Part shown: positions 27,920-36,447 of the stretch, piece after piece
Layout of the letters: each line of letters begins with the position of its first letter
Position numbering within the stretch: position 1 is the stretch's first letter
Source of the DNA: a virus
IMG/VR virus record: IMGVR_UViG_3300032342_001227
Location: 1-46,146 of that record
DNA length: 46,146 bases
Strand: one strand, 5' to 3'
Notes under the pieces: generated by a model
What the model saw: only the letters and a program-made list of their open reading frames with translations
Database searches by the model: none
Told to the model about the DNA's origin: nothing
Translations under genes and position numbers: made by a program

Positions 27920-29140
27920 TTATGCATCTATTGTTGCTTTTACTGTAGAAATAGTCAAATCCTGACCTGTCAAGGTATTTCCTGCTTCTACATAATTTCC
28001 TATTGATGCTCCACCACGAATTTCTGAAGGTGCTAAATCAATTGCTTTAAAACCAATTTCAAAATCTCCTATTTCTTTTTCTTTATCAGTATACAAATAA
28101 ACTCTTAAAATAAACTTATCTGAAAATTCTCTAATATCAAGTTTTCCAAAATCAGCAACTTGACCTGCCAATATTTCTTCGATTGTAAATGTCTGTAAAA
28201 GTCTTCCTAATGTAATTGTAACTGTCTTTGTCCTAACTCCTCGAAGAACTATTTCACTGTTTCCTATTTCTGAAATATCAAATCTTTCAAGTCTTACATC
28301 TATAGTTACACTTTGTAATCTATAAACATAATTTCCAGAAGCTAAGAAAATAGAAGCAGAATCAGCATGAATTGCAGGAAGGTCTGTATCATTTTCTTCA
28401 AAAGGAACTTCTCCAGACTCAAAAGAACCTGCTGTATACCAATATTTAATAACATCTCCAAGTATACAATCTTCTATCGTTAATGTTCCACCAGATTCAT
28501 AAGTATAATCTGTGTCTTCTACTAATTCGGTAGAAACTCCATTGCTTATTTTTACTACTCTTTGTATAACTTTGCCAGTAATAGGGTCTGTTACTGCAAT
28601 AGGGTCTTCCACTGTAAATTCTATTGTATCTCCAGAAATTATATCTCCTGATTCAATTGTTTCCTTTTTCATAATGAGATACTTATTTGCTCCTTGCCAA
28701 ACTATCCAATCTTCTCCAACAAAATCAAAATTTCTTTGTATAAGAGCCTGTGGGCTTCCTATATTAATAGAAAATCCAGAAAGTCTTAACTTTGGCAACC
28801 ATTGTGTTCCTTTAAAAGTTCCATCATCATCAGTTAAAAAAGCACAAATATCAAAAGTAGATGTTTTGAAATCATTTAAATCAAGAGTATCAATATTATC
28901 TGCAACATTAGCTAATTTATTAAAAAAGCTAATTGAACCATATTCCATCTGAGTTAACCTATAAGTTACCGAAGGCGGTTGATTTACATACTCAACAACT
29001 CCATCTCTTCCTATTTCCTCTACTTTAATTTTATTGAGAGTGCCAGTTTTATCAATAGACTGTGCCCTATCAATATTACTCCAATCGCCAGTTCCTAAAA
29101 CTGGTATAATCTTTGGGTCAAAATCTGTGTAATTTATCAT
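27920..29140 (-). CDS. Major tail (tube) protein
   Basis: A 406-residue beta-rich protein preceded by a strong AAGGAGGA site and followed by a terminator-like hairpin, both expected for an abundant structural protein. It lies upstream of chaperone-like genes and the tape measure, the standard place of the tube protein. An internal Ig-like section is suggested by RVVKISNGVSTELVEDTDYT, SGGTLTIEDCI and VIKYWYTAGSFESGEVPFEE (about 195-250). The C-terminal part (TVTITLGRLLQTFTIEEILA, FILRVYLYTDKEKEIGDFEI) is compatible with the tube-protein fold. There is no sheath gene next to it. Confidence 0.75.
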   Translation of the reverse strand: MINYTDFDPKIIPVLGTGDWSNIDRAQSIDKTGTLNKIKVEEIGRDGVVEYVNQPPSVTYRLTQMEYGSISFFNKLANVADNIDTLDLNDFKTSTFDICAFLTDDDGTFKGTQWLPKLRLSGFSINIGSPQALIQRNFDFVGEDWIVWQGANKYLIMKKETIESGDIISGDTIEFTVEDPIAVTDPITGKVIQRVVKISNGVSTELVEDTDYTYESGGTLTIEDCILGDVIKYWYTAGSFESGEVPFEENDTDLPAIHADSASIFLASGNYVYRLQSVTIDVRLERFDISEIGNSEIVLRGVRTKTVTITLGRLLQTFTIEEILAGQVADFGKLDIREFSDKFILRVYLYTDKEKEIGDFEIGFKAIDLAPSEIRGGASIGNYVEAGNTLTGQDLTISTVKATIDA

Positions 29141-29235
29141 TTTTTATGTCCTCCTTAGACATTTTTTATAAATCTATTTAGTTTTTTCTCTTCAATAGAA
29201 TAAACTAAAATTATCTCTTGCATACAATTTATCTA

Positions 29236-29475
29236 TTATTTTCGCTTACTTGAAACTTTTCCTTTTAAAAACGCCACATCAACTGCTAATTTATCTATTT
29301 TTATATCTTGTTCTTCAAATTTCTTTTTTATTTCTTCTAAAGATATTCCAATATGTTTTAAATCATTAAATTTAACTTTAACCAAAACATAAAAATTAAG
29401 TGCAAAAAATATTAATGTAGTCATTGCTGGAAAAACTCTAAATCCCCAATCAAATGGAATAGAAATCTGTGTCAT
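29236..29475 (-). CDS. Small membrane-anchored coiled-coil protein
   Basis: A 79-residue protein with one hydrophobic segment (FPAMTTLIFFALNFYVLVKV, about 15-34) followed by a charged helix with heptad spacing (ISLEEIKKKFEEQDIKIDKL). Small one-segment proteins of this shape occur among phage holin-like and neck-linked proteins. It lies among neck and tail genes, not next to a lysin, so holin is only one option. Site AGAGG upstream. Confidence 0.55.
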   Translation of the reverse strand: MTQISIPFDWGFRVFPAMTTLIFFALNFYVLVKVKFNDLKHIGISLEEIKKKFEEQDIKIDKLAVDVAFLKGKVSSKRK

Positions 29476-29476
29476 A

Positions 29477-30004
29477 TTATACCTCTACTTTCGATTTAAA
29501 ACAAGGTAAAATTATTTGCCATCTATATCTATCTTGAGGGTCTATACTTGCCTTGTCCTCTCCTAAATTTATTTCATTATCTATTATATTTTCAACATCT
29601 ACAATAAGTCTTCCATCTATTTCTACTCCAGATTCATAAATAGCATCCGAAGTTTCTCCCTCACGAACAGTATATTCATAATAATTTATTCCAGATTTTA
29701 AATTGCTTATTAAACAATCCTTAAGGTCTTTTATTTGTCCATCTGAAGTTCCAAAAATATCAATTACAATTAAAACTCTTCTTTGCGTAAGATAAGAACC
29801 TATTTCTATACCTTTATGTGTTGTTCTATTCACTTTAACACATATTATTGCATTTTTTAATTCATAATCTAATTTTGTTTTGTTTGCTTGTTTAAAAGAT
29901 TTTACAACAGTAACTTTTTTATACCTATTAGCAATTAAAATAATTCTTATTGTATCTATTGCTGACTTTTCTATATTTCTTTCTTCTCCATATATTGTAG
30001 ACAT
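29477..30004 (-). CDS. Tail completion/neck-type protein
   Basis: A 175-residue protein upstream of the tail protein gene. I take the start at ATG 30004 (MSTIYGEERNIEKSAID), preceded by AAAAGG; the frame is open 15 codons farther up through a hydrophobic stretch inside the previous gene, which is unlikely to be real. Position and size match the tail completion or tail terminator protein that caps the tube. No diagnostic motif is visible. Confidence 0.5.
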   Translation of the reverse strand: MSTIYGEERNIEKSAIDTIRIILIANRYKKVTVVKSFKQANKTKLDYELKNAIICVKVNRTTHKGIEIGSYLTQRRVLIVIDIFGTSDGQIKDLKDCLISNLKSGINYYEYTVREGETSDAIYESGVEIDGRLIVDVENIIDNEINLGEDKASIDPQDRYRWQIILPCFKSKVEV

Positions 30005-30008
30005 TTTT

Positions 30009-30365
30009 TTACCTTTTATAAATATATAAACGAATATAACTACCATCATCTCTTATCTGTGTTTTTCCACTGTTGTCCTTCCAACTAACATATTCATCCG
30101 TATCTATTACAATTTTATAACTTTGTTCTATAGTATTTCTCCATTTGTTTTCTAAAATAATTTCTTTTCCTTGAATTTCTGATAATCCTGGTGTTTTCCA
30201 AGACATTTGAGCACTTGTTAAATCATTTACAATTGCTTTCACAGGAATTGGATTATAAGTAATAACTTTTTTATCTTCCTCTTCGGGGTCTTGAGAAATC
30301 TCTTGTCCTAAATATATATATATTATTTTTCCTATTTCATTAAATATATCAACAAATTCTTCCAT
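30009..30365 (-). CDS. Head-tail joining-type protein
   Basis: A 118-residue protein placed between the gp10-like gene and the tail completion gene. A GGAGG site precedes the ATG. The barrel-like alternation (PVKAIVNDLTSAQMSWKTPG, KIVIDTDEYVSWKDNSGK, GSYIRLYIYKR) is that of small head-tail stopper proteins of siphophages, but sequence alone does not prove it. Confidence 0.5.
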   Translation of the reverse strand: MEEFVDIFNEIGKIIYIYLGQEISQDPEEEDKKVITYNPIPVKAIVNDLTSAQMSWKTPGLSEIQGKEIILENKWRNTIEQSYKIVIDTDEYVSWKDNSGKTQIRDDGSYIRLYIYKR

Positions 30366-30442
30366 TATTATTTTCCTCCATATGTATGTTTTGAACTTCC
30401 TTTAAACCCTTCTGGATTAAAATCTATTCTACTTCTCCACCA

Positions 30443-31000
30443 TTATTTTTTACCAGTTGTACCTCCCAATGCTTTATCAATATTTTTTAACATTTTAGGA
30501 ATATCCTGATTCAATTTATCTTGTGTATGTGCTATAAAATTTTTTGCTTCTATTGGTTTTTTGGGTATTAATAAATAATCTCTTTTATCTCCTGTATGCA
30601 TCCACATTTCATTATTAATTTCAGAAGTAGGTTTGCCTGTTCCTTCAAAAATACCCATATTTGGAGGAGGAGTCGTGCGACCTGTTCCAGCAACTCCATA
30701 ATTTAACCATCTCCATTGTTTTGCATTTTCATTAAGATAATTTATATCCCCTATCCAAAATCTACAAGTAAATCCTTTTGTTTCAAAATTAAAGTGAATA
30801 CTTCTAGCTAAATTTCCAGTAGAACCATCTCGTTTAATATTATTTTGAATATCTTCTTGCATAAACCTATGAGCATTTTGTCCTATTTCATGGAGTTCGT
30901 TTTGAATCTGCCACCAAACTCTCTTTTCTATATCCTGTGCCCATACTTTAGGTTCTTGTCCAATTGTTACCATTCTTATATTTATTACATTATTTGGCAT
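30443..31000 (-). CDS. HK97 gp10-like neck protein
   Basis: A 185-residue protein with the layout of HK97 gp10-like neck/minor tail proteins: an N-terminal helix (WWQIQNELHEIGQNAHRFMQ), a middle of short strands (NLARSIHFNFE), a loop with YGVAGTGRTTPPP, and a C-terminal helix after the IEAKNFIAHT motif, typical of the family. The start overlaps the region of the preceding stop (TGGTAATAATATG) and lacks a strong ribosome binding site, so coupling is likely. After the TAA the same frame stays open for 24 more codons. Confidence 0.65.
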   Translation of the reverse strand: MPNNVINIRMVTIGQEPKVWAQDIEKRVWWQIQNELHEIGQNAHRFMQEDIQNNIKRDGSTGNLARSIHFNFETKGFTCRFWIGDINYLNENAKQWRWLNYGVAGTGRTTPPPNMGIFEGTGKPTSEINNEMWMHTGDKRDYLLIPKKPIEAKNFIAHTQDKLNQDIPKMLKNIDKALGGTTGKK

Positions 31001-31004
31001 ATTA

Positions 31005-31355
31005 TTACCAGTTATTATTTCTATTTTTAAACCATATCTCTATTTCACAAAGAGTATATATTTTAGTACTTAATATTCCTACTAAATTTAATCTATAACT
31101 TATATCATCTTCTAAATTAGTGGTTATACTTGTGGGTATACTTAATACAACTTTTCCTCCTGAAGTAGTAAGATATGTACTTCCTGACATTTCTACTTCA
31201 TTCATATTTGCAGAATTTAAATATACTTTAAATTCCCATGAAGAAATATCATTTACCAAAAGTCCATTAGAATCTTTAATCACAAAATTAAAATCAATAT
31301 CATCTCCAATTATAAATATTCGTTCTCTTTCAATTAAAGTTGCTTTATATTGCAT
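31005..31355 (-). CDS. Small beta-rich neck-region protein
   Basis: A 116-residue protein in the connector block. The beta-rich pattern (DIDFNFVIKDSNGLLVNDIS, WEFKVYLNSAN, YRLNLVGILSTKIYT) resembles phage BppU-like or Ig-like accessory domains that decorate virions. AAAGGAG precedes the start. Placement within the neck genes suggests a virion component; no stronger statement is possible. Confidence 0.5.
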   Translation of the reverse strand: MQYKATLIERERIFIIGDDIDFNFVIKDSNGLLVNDISSWEFKVYLNSANMNEVEMSGSTYLTTSGGKVVLSIPTSITTNLEDDISYRLNLVGILSTKIYTLCEIEIWFKNRNNNW

Positions 31356-31375
31356 AGTATACTCCTTTTAATTCT

Positions 31376-31954
31376 TTAATCATTTTCACCTGTAAGATTA
31401 ATTGTACCTACAATACCCATTTTTGACATTTTAAATTTACTAATTAATCTTTCTATTTTTATATCTTTTTCCATTGTTCTTGGATATACTATGGATACAG
31501 TAGCTGTTCTGTATTGAGACCAATCTGGTTTAATTAATACTGAAACTATCATTGCTATTAAACTTTGTTCTTTTGGTAAAGGTATAGGATAAATTTCTAT
31601 ATTTCCCGACCCAATATCAAAATGAATAGGATAAGTATATACATCCATATATACTAATGCAGAACGAATATAATCATTTAATTCAGTATCAGAATATTTT
31701 GTATAAGTATATATTATAATTACAACATTTCCAGTTACAACCGAACCTGATTCAATTGTTACTATTTGAGAAGTTGAATCATAAGAAAAATCTCCAGATT
31801 CTAATGCATTTCCATTTACTAATACATTAATTACTGTATCTGCATTGGGTTGAGAAATAGTAAATGTACTTCCAGAAGCGATAAATGTTTCTGTGCCTGT
31901 TTTAGAAGAATCTTGTAAAATTGCTCTAATATTTGTATTAATTTGAGATAACAT
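31376..31954 (-). CDS. Head-tail connector/adaptor-like protein with beta-hairpin insert
   Basis: A 192-residue protein directly after the 179-residue gene that follows the capsid gene. Residues about 22-80 form a beta unit (VINVLVNGNALESGDFSYDS, IVTIESGSVVTGNVVIII) like modules seen in phage structural proteins. Residues about 85-165 are helical (YSDTELNDYIRSALVYMDVY, QSLIAMIVSVLI), the form of head-tail adaptor proteins. AAAGGAG site. Assignment from position. Confidence 0.5.
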   Translation of the reverse strand: MLSQINTNIRAILQDSSKTGTETFIASGSTFTISQPNADTVINVLVNGNALESGDFSYDSTSQIVTIESGSVVTGNVVIIIYTYTKYSDTELNDYIRSALVYMDVYTYPIHFDIGSGNIEIYPIPLPKEQSLIAMIVSVLIKPDWSQYRTATVSIVYPRTMEKDIKIERLISKFKMSKMGIVGTINLTGEND

Positions 31955-32494
31955 TTATTTTCTCCTTTTATGAGCAAGTTTTCTATTATCTTCTTCTTTA
32001 ATAAAAACAAAATCATCTTTTAAACTTGCTTTTCTATATAACAAGAGTTCTTTACCTCTACCACCCTTAAATTCAAATCCATTTGTATAAAATATTTTTA
32101 ATAATGGATTTGTTTTTTTAATTTTAGTATATAATTCTAATTTTTTAAAATTTCCATTTATAAATTGAAGCAGACGGTCTGCATTTTTTTCATCTTTAGC
32201 CAATAACTTTATTATTTTTCTACTTTTTCTAATTTCTTCTTGTTTAGTTATTGGATTAAATACTTTAATTGTTTTTTCAGCAAAACCTGTAATAATAGCA
32301 ATTCCATCTTCACCATAAATAACTTTGTCGCCTTTTTTAAGATTTTCCCATAAAGAAGATATATTATCCTTAATAAAAATTCTTAAATTATTTTTTGTTA
32401 AATAAAATTCTCCATAAATATCGGATATTTCATTTATTGTTACTAAAATATTCCATTTCTCTTTATTTGTCAATCCCTGTTTTAAGTAAAACAT
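31955..32494 (-). CDS. Basic hypothetical protein after the capsid gene
   Basis: A 179-residue Lys-rich protein transcribed right after the major capsid gene and ending flush with the next start. A small beta-barrel-like part (KKGDKVIYGEDGIAIITGF, about 55-73) is followed by helices. It is in the connector block, so a head or head-tail accessory role is possible. Not recognised. Confidence 0.5.
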   Translation of the reverse strand: MFYLKQGLTNKEKWNILVTINEISDIYGEFYLTKNNLRIFIKDNISSLWENLKKGDKVIYGEDGIAIITGFAEKTIKVFNPITKQEEIRKSRKIIKLLAKDEKNADRLLQFINGNFKKLELYTKIKKTNPLLKIFYTNGFEFKGGRGKELLLYRKASLKDDFVFIKEEDNRKLAHKRRK

Positions 32495-32543
32495 TTTGTG
32501 TTCCTCAAAAATTAAAAGTTTAATCTATAACATTTTAAAGAAC

Positions 32544-32572
32544 GGGAGGAGAGAATAATTTTCTCCCCTCCC
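32544..32572 (-). terminator. Terminator-like hairpin after the capsid gene
   Basis: GGGAGGAGAGAA pairs with TTCTCCCCTCCC with one A-C mismatch, five-base loop, six bases past the capsid stop. The minus-strand sequence continues with GTTCTTTAAAATG. A hairpin after a highly expressed gene is expected; genes beyond it must still be transcribed, so it is either leaky or bypassed. Confidence 0.62.
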
Positions 32573-32577
32573 AAGAA

Positions 32578-33597
32578 TTATGCTAAATAAGCAGTCAAAT
32601 CGGCAGATTTGCAAATAGCATAAGGATTAACTATTGCCCAAATTATTGATTCATAACCATACACGCCATATGCTAATGTATTAACACCACCAACATTTAT
32701 AGGTGTAGGATTAACAATCAATGCTCTTTGAGCTTTATCAACTTCAGCACCCATCAATTGTGCGATTGCAGCATTAATTTTACGTCTTACGAATATGATA
32801 GGTTTGCCTTGTGCAATTCTTGAATTCTTAGCAAGCAATATACACTTGGTAGCATTTAACAAAGCAGTAACAGAACCATCATCAGCATAACCACCAGAAC
32901 CTATGTTATGTAAACCTGTACTATAAGAAGTCCATTTTACAGTACCAAAAATTTTCATAACATCAATTCCTAATTCCTTTAACTTGGAAGTTAAAGTAAC
33001 ATTATACTGAAATGTTCCTGCATAATCTTTATCAAATGTGTCAATTTTTTCTTTTATGGTTGAACCACAAAGAAATACATATGTATCACCGTAATCCTCG
33101 ATTTTATGTTTCATCTTTAAAATAACATCATAAAGGTCATCACCCGAAGCGAGAGTAGGAGTAAGAATCGCATCTTCGAGAGAATGTGTTCCACCTACCA
33201 TGCCAGGGGTTCTTCCATCTATGATTGCATTTAAGATGCAACGAAGTTCGAGTTTGTCCATTGCGTGAGCAATGCGTTCTTTTTTTCTGCCAAGTACATT
33301 AACATCAGCAGAACCAAGAACAGTATCAACCAAAACATATTCGAGTTGTGAATTCAGACCTTTAAAGGTCAATTGTGTATCAGATACGGGTGTTCTTGCC
33401 TGTGGAGTAATTCTTCCATCAGATTCAACATCAAGTATCTGGTCTACATCAGTATCATAACCATCAAATCTCCAAACCTTTTCGCCAGCATCAGCTTCAG
33501 AAACATCTGCTATGGCAGAAATTTCTACTGGAACTGGAAGAGAAGGATTGATTGGTTCGCCTATGAGTTTTGAAAGCTCAAGGATAATATTTTCCAT
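32578..33597 (-). CDS. Major capsid protein (HK97-fold)
   Basis: A 339-residue capsid protein. I start it at ATG 33597, with GAGGTG seven bases upstream (the GTG inside that site at 33606 is in frame but unlikely). The gene sits after the protease-scaffold and is followed by a terminator hairpin. The protein has an N-terminal arm, then TPVSDTQLTFKGLNSQLEYV, a helix (RKKERIAHAMDKLELRCILN), and a P-domain-like end (IIFVRRKINAAIAQ, YGVYGYESIIWAIVNPYAIC). It is less A+T rich than its neighbours, as often seen for the most abundant virion protein. Confidence 0.85.
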   Translation of the reverse strand: MENIILELSKLIGEPINPSLPVPVEISAIADVSEADAGEKVWRFDGYDTDVDQILDVESDGRITPQARTPVSDTQLTFKGLNSQLEYVLVDTVLGSADVNVLGRKKERIAHAMDKLELRCILNAIIDGRTPGMVGGTHSLEDAILTPTLASGDDLYDVILKMKHKIEDYGDTYVFLCGSTIKEKIDTFDKDYAGTFQYNVTLTSKLKELGIDVMKIFGTVKWTSYSTGLHNIGSGGYADDGSVTALLNATKCILLAKNSRIAQGKPIIFVRRKINAAIAQLMGAEVDKAQRALIVNPTPINVGGVNTLAYGVYGYESIIWAIVNPYAICKSADLTAYLA

Positions 33598-33638
33598 AAT
33601 AATCACCTCAAAAAAACTTAATTTTAATATTTATCTTT

Positions 33639-33667
33639 TTTATATATTTTGATTCTATTATCTTCAA
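33639..33667 (-). promoter_or_regulatory. Possible promoter for the capsid gene
   Basis: TTGAAG, 17 bases, TATAAA on the minus strand in the gap between the protease-scaffold stop and the capsid ribosome binding site. Two mismatches in the -35 box; in A+T-rich DNA such matches are common, so this is a candidate only. Confidence 0.35.
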
Positions 33668-33668
33668 A

Positions 33669-35615
33669 TTATTTCTTTATAGTATGTCCAAATGCAACTT
33701 TATTAACTTCTTGTTGTTTTTGAACATAATAATCATTATCTTTTGATTTATCTCCAACAGTTGTAGATGCTGTTTCAAGTTTAGGTTTCTGGATGGAAGT
33801 CTCTAATATTGACGTTTCAATTTTCTTTTTTAATTCAATATTTTCTGTTTCCAATTGAGTTAATTTGGAAGATTGAAGTTGAATCTGTTTGTCTTTTTCA
33901 GTCATATCATTTTTGCAAGATTTGATTTTACCAACTGCTTTACGAAGAAGTTTTTGAACTTTAGATTTTTGCATTTCATGTCTTTTAATTAATTCATTCA
34001 TTCCAAGTTCTCTTGCTTTTGCAAGTATTTTTTTTATAACCGAATCAGGACTAACTCCTAAACTTTCCAATTCTTTTCTTGGTGCATCTTGTCCTAAACG
34101 AGCAAGGGCATTGCGAACATGTGCTTCATCTTTAATAGGATATTTTCTAATCTTACGAGGTTCTCCTGTAACTTTATTTTTTACAGTAATAACAACTGCG
34201 AAATCACTATCTGATAAACCTTGTTTTTCCTCATAAGATAATTTCTTAGATTCTACCAATAATTCACCAATCTCATCTTTATCAACAATATTTAAAATAT
34301 CTTCTGAAATTTCTAATTTAGATTCCTCTAAAATATACATCTTTATATCCTCCTTTTTATTATCTGGAATAACAATCTTACTTTCTTCAACACTTTCAAT
34401 ATCTCTTTTGAGTGTATCAGTTATATCAAAAGAAAATCCCAACTTACATTTTTTACAAGATAATTCCATTACTTTTTGAGTTGATGGAATTGCAAATTCA
34501 GTATAAGTAGAACATTGTGGGCATACCACTTTTCCTGTTCTCAAGAACATAACTTTACTCAATAATTCCTTATATGCTTCAGGAACTACATGAAACTTAA
34601 TATTATATTCTTTTTGGCAAGAATTACATTTAATACGAGCCTCGTTATCTTTCGATTCTACTATTAACCAATTATTCCTTGCTTGACAATTTTTACAAGA
34701 CAAATCAAAATTTTTTATCTGCGGAGGATAAATTATTTTGCCTGTCTGGTCTAATATTGCAGAACAATTAGGACAATTTATGGGATTGTTCTGCCCTTGT
34801 ACAAAAAGATGTTCAAAATTATTTCCACAGTGTTGACATATTATTTTCATTTTAGAGGGTTGTGCTGGTACTGGTATTGGAGATGACATTTCTGTTTGAC
34901 TTGTAATTAAATTTTTACATATTTTACAGTGTCCTTCTCCTGTCTTACATTTTCCACATGTTAAATTTTCTAAATTTTCTTTATTTATCATTGAAAATAT
35001 TAACTCCTTTTGACCTTCATAACTTTGCATAGCCATTTCTAATACTAATGCTTCTTCTACAGAAGGTTTGTTTTGAGAATTATCCATAAAAACTACTGTA
35101 CAACCTGCAAACTCAAAATCGTGTATTTTAAATGTACCATCTGGTAATATTTCTCTTTTATTAGTAGGAGACCATATTTCAGAAGATAAACCTATTTTCT
35201 TTTCTTTAAATAACTTCAACATTTTATCCCATTCTGGTTTAAAACAGTTCTTAAAAATTATCCCATATATAATAACTTTTTTTTCTTTTTCAATATACCG
35301 ATAATCTAAAATAAATCCAATTACAAAACGTCTAACGTGTTCAACCGTTATGGGTTTTCCAATTAATTGAGGAAGTTTCTTTAAAAGTTCTTGTTCTGGT
35401 ATTCTTTTTTTATTTCCATCTACTTTATCAGCTAAAGTAAATATTCCCTTAAATACTCCTAAATCTCTAGAACCTTCTACAAGAATTTTCTTAGCTTTCG
35501 CTACCTCAAATAATTCATTTTCTTTAGATTCTTCCAAATCAAAAGAAATATCTAACTCATATTCAAATTCTTTAAGAAATTCTTTTAAATCTTCTTGTAA
35601 ATAAGTCTCTTCCAT
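33669..35615 (-). CDS. Prohead protease-scaffold fusion with four zinc-knuckle modules
   Basis: A 648-residue protein starting at ATG 35615 (AAGGAG site; the in-frame upstream TTG is inside that site). Residues about 40-195 look like a DUF2213-type prohead maturation protease: H93 in KPITVEHVRR and S144/S145 in IGLSSEIW are the likely catalytic pair. Residues 220-390 hold four four-cysteine modules (C220/223/230/233; C260/263/281/284; C307/310/330/333; C365/368/387/390), as in zinc ribbons. Residues about 467-535 carry the KYPIKDEAHVRNALARL segment found at the end of many phage proteases. Residues about 545-610 are a coiled coil suitable for scaffolding. It precedes the capsid gene, as expected. 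The zinc array inside it is unusual. Confidence 0.78.
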   Translation of the reverse strand: MEETYLQEDLKEFLKEFEYELDISFDLEESKENELFEVAKAKKILVEGSRDLGVFKGIFTLADKVDGNKKRIPEQELLKKLPQLIGKPITVEHVRRFVIGFILDYRYIEKEKKVIIYGIIFKNCFKPEWDKMLKLFKEKKIGLSSEIWSPTNKREILPDGTFKIHDFEFAGCTVVFMDNSQNKPSVEEALVLEMAMQSYEGQKELIFSMINKENLENLTCGKCKTGEGHCKICKNLITSQTEMSSPIPVPAQPSKMKIICQHCGNNFEHLFVQGQNNPINCPNCSAILDQTGKIIYPPQIKNFDLSCKNCQARNNWLIVESKDNEARIKCNSCQKEYNIKFHVVPEAYKELLSKVMFLRTGKVVCPQCSTYTEFAIPSTQKVMELSCKKCKLGFSFDITDTLKRDIESVEESKIVIPDNKKEDIKMYILEESKLEISEDILNIVDKDEIGELLVESKKLSYEEKQGLSDSDFAVVITVKNKVTGEPRKIRKYPIKDEAHVRNALARLGQDAPRKELESLGVSPDSVIKKILAKARELGMNELIKRHEMQKSKVQKLLRKAVGKIKSCKNDMTEKDKQIQLQSSKLTQLETENIELKKKIETSILETSIQKPKLETASTTVGDKSKDNDYYVQKQQEVNKVAFGHTIKK

Positions 35616-35625
35616 ATTTGTCTCC

Positions 35626-36189
35626 TTAATCAAAAATATCTAATGCTATCAATATATTTGTAATATCTTTCTTTCCTTTAATATTATATTTGCTATCTGT
35701 TTTAATTAATTTACTTCCTAATAATTCAATTTTATTACTAAAATCAAATTGTTTACTTCCTATTAAATCTTTATTCTCTACATATTTAAATAATTTAGAA
35801 CCAATTATTGATATTTTATTATCAAATCCTATTTGTTTTATTCCTTTTATTTTAACAGTATGTAAAATACTAAATTGTTTTCTACCTAATATATTTCTTT
35901 TAAATATAAAACTTTTTAAAGTTTTAGAAATTATTTTATAATTCTTATTAAAATTTAATATTTTGTTACTTATAATTTTTATATTATATGAAAAATTTAT
36001 TAATTTATTTCCTACTATTATAAAAACTTTCTTAAACTTCAATACTTTCCAAGCTTTTAATTTTAAAATTTTCTTAAAAACTTGTTTTATATAAGGTTCT
36101 CCACCATTTTTTAATTTTCTTATTAATTCCTCATTAAATTTTATAAAAAAATCGTTAAATTTTATAAAAAAATCGTTAAATAAACCCAT
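35626..36189 (-). CDS. Lysine-rich protein made of about nine 13-14-residue repeats
   Basis: A 187-residue basic protein (Lys, Ile, Phe, Asn). After a 50-residue start containing a duplicated NDFFIKF, the sequence falls into about nine units of 13-14 residues, consensus close to x-I-I-G-S-K-L-F-x-F-x-N-K: for example VFIIVGNKLINFSYN, RNILGRKQFSILHT, ISIIGSKLFKYVENK, DLIGSKQFDFSNK. A short repeat with Gly-x-Lys and alternating hydrophobics suggests a stacked beta-solenoid. It sits between fibre-like genes and the protease-scaffold. I do not recognise the family. Confidence 0.6.
   Translation of the reverse strand: MGLFNDFFIKFNDFFIKFNEELIRKLKNGGEPYIKQVFKKILKLKAWKVLKFKKVFIIVGNKLINFSYNIKIISNKILNFNKNYKIISKTLKSFIFKRNILGRKQFSILHTVKIKGIKQIGFDNKISIIGSKLFKYVENKDLIGSKQFDFSNKIELLGSKLIKTDSKYNIKGKKDITNILIALDIFD
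36134..36180. repeat. 21-bp tandem duplication at the repeat-protein N terminus
   Basis: The 21-base unit ending AAAAAAATCG is present twice exactly plus a partial third copy, encoding NDFFIKF twice. It keeps the frame and looks recent. Confidence 0.85.
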
Positions 36190-36203
36190 TATTTATCCTT
36201 TTC

Positions 36204-36446
36204 TTATACATTAAATAAAACATCTATTTCTTCCTGAGTAAATCCTAAATTTAATAATTTCTGATTTGCTGTTTGTCTCTTAATTAATTTTTGCTCTTCC
36301 TCTATTTTTAACTTATATTCCTGAAATTCACTGTTTGTCATACATTCTACACATTTAGAAAATAAATTCCAATTTATTCCATCTTCAGATTGATATATAC
36401 AATTAATACATCCACTTCCATATATTTCAAAAAAAGTTTTTTCCAT
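36204..36446 (-). CDS. Small protein with two Cys pairs, 80 residues
   Basis: An 80-residue protein, starting at ATG 36446 one base past the stop of the previous gene; the frame is open farther up, but only inside that gene. C-I-N-C and C-V-E-C (in GSGCINCIYQ and SKCVECMTN) could bind zinc. The C-terminal half is a helix ending GFTQEEIDVLF, a pattern seen in small phage proteins encoded next to fibre genes. Function unknown; it is probably translated with the gene before it. Confidence 0.6.
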   Translation of the reverse strand: MEKTFFEIYGSGCINCIYQSEDGINWNLFSKCVECMTNSEFQEYKLKIEEEQKLIKRQTANQKLLNLGFTQEEIDVLFNV

Positions 36447-36447
36447 A

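Noticed and set aside
29155-29223. 22-codon ORF between the membrane-anchored protein and the tail protein
   Set aside because: No ribosome binding site and no protein-like feature; possibly chance.
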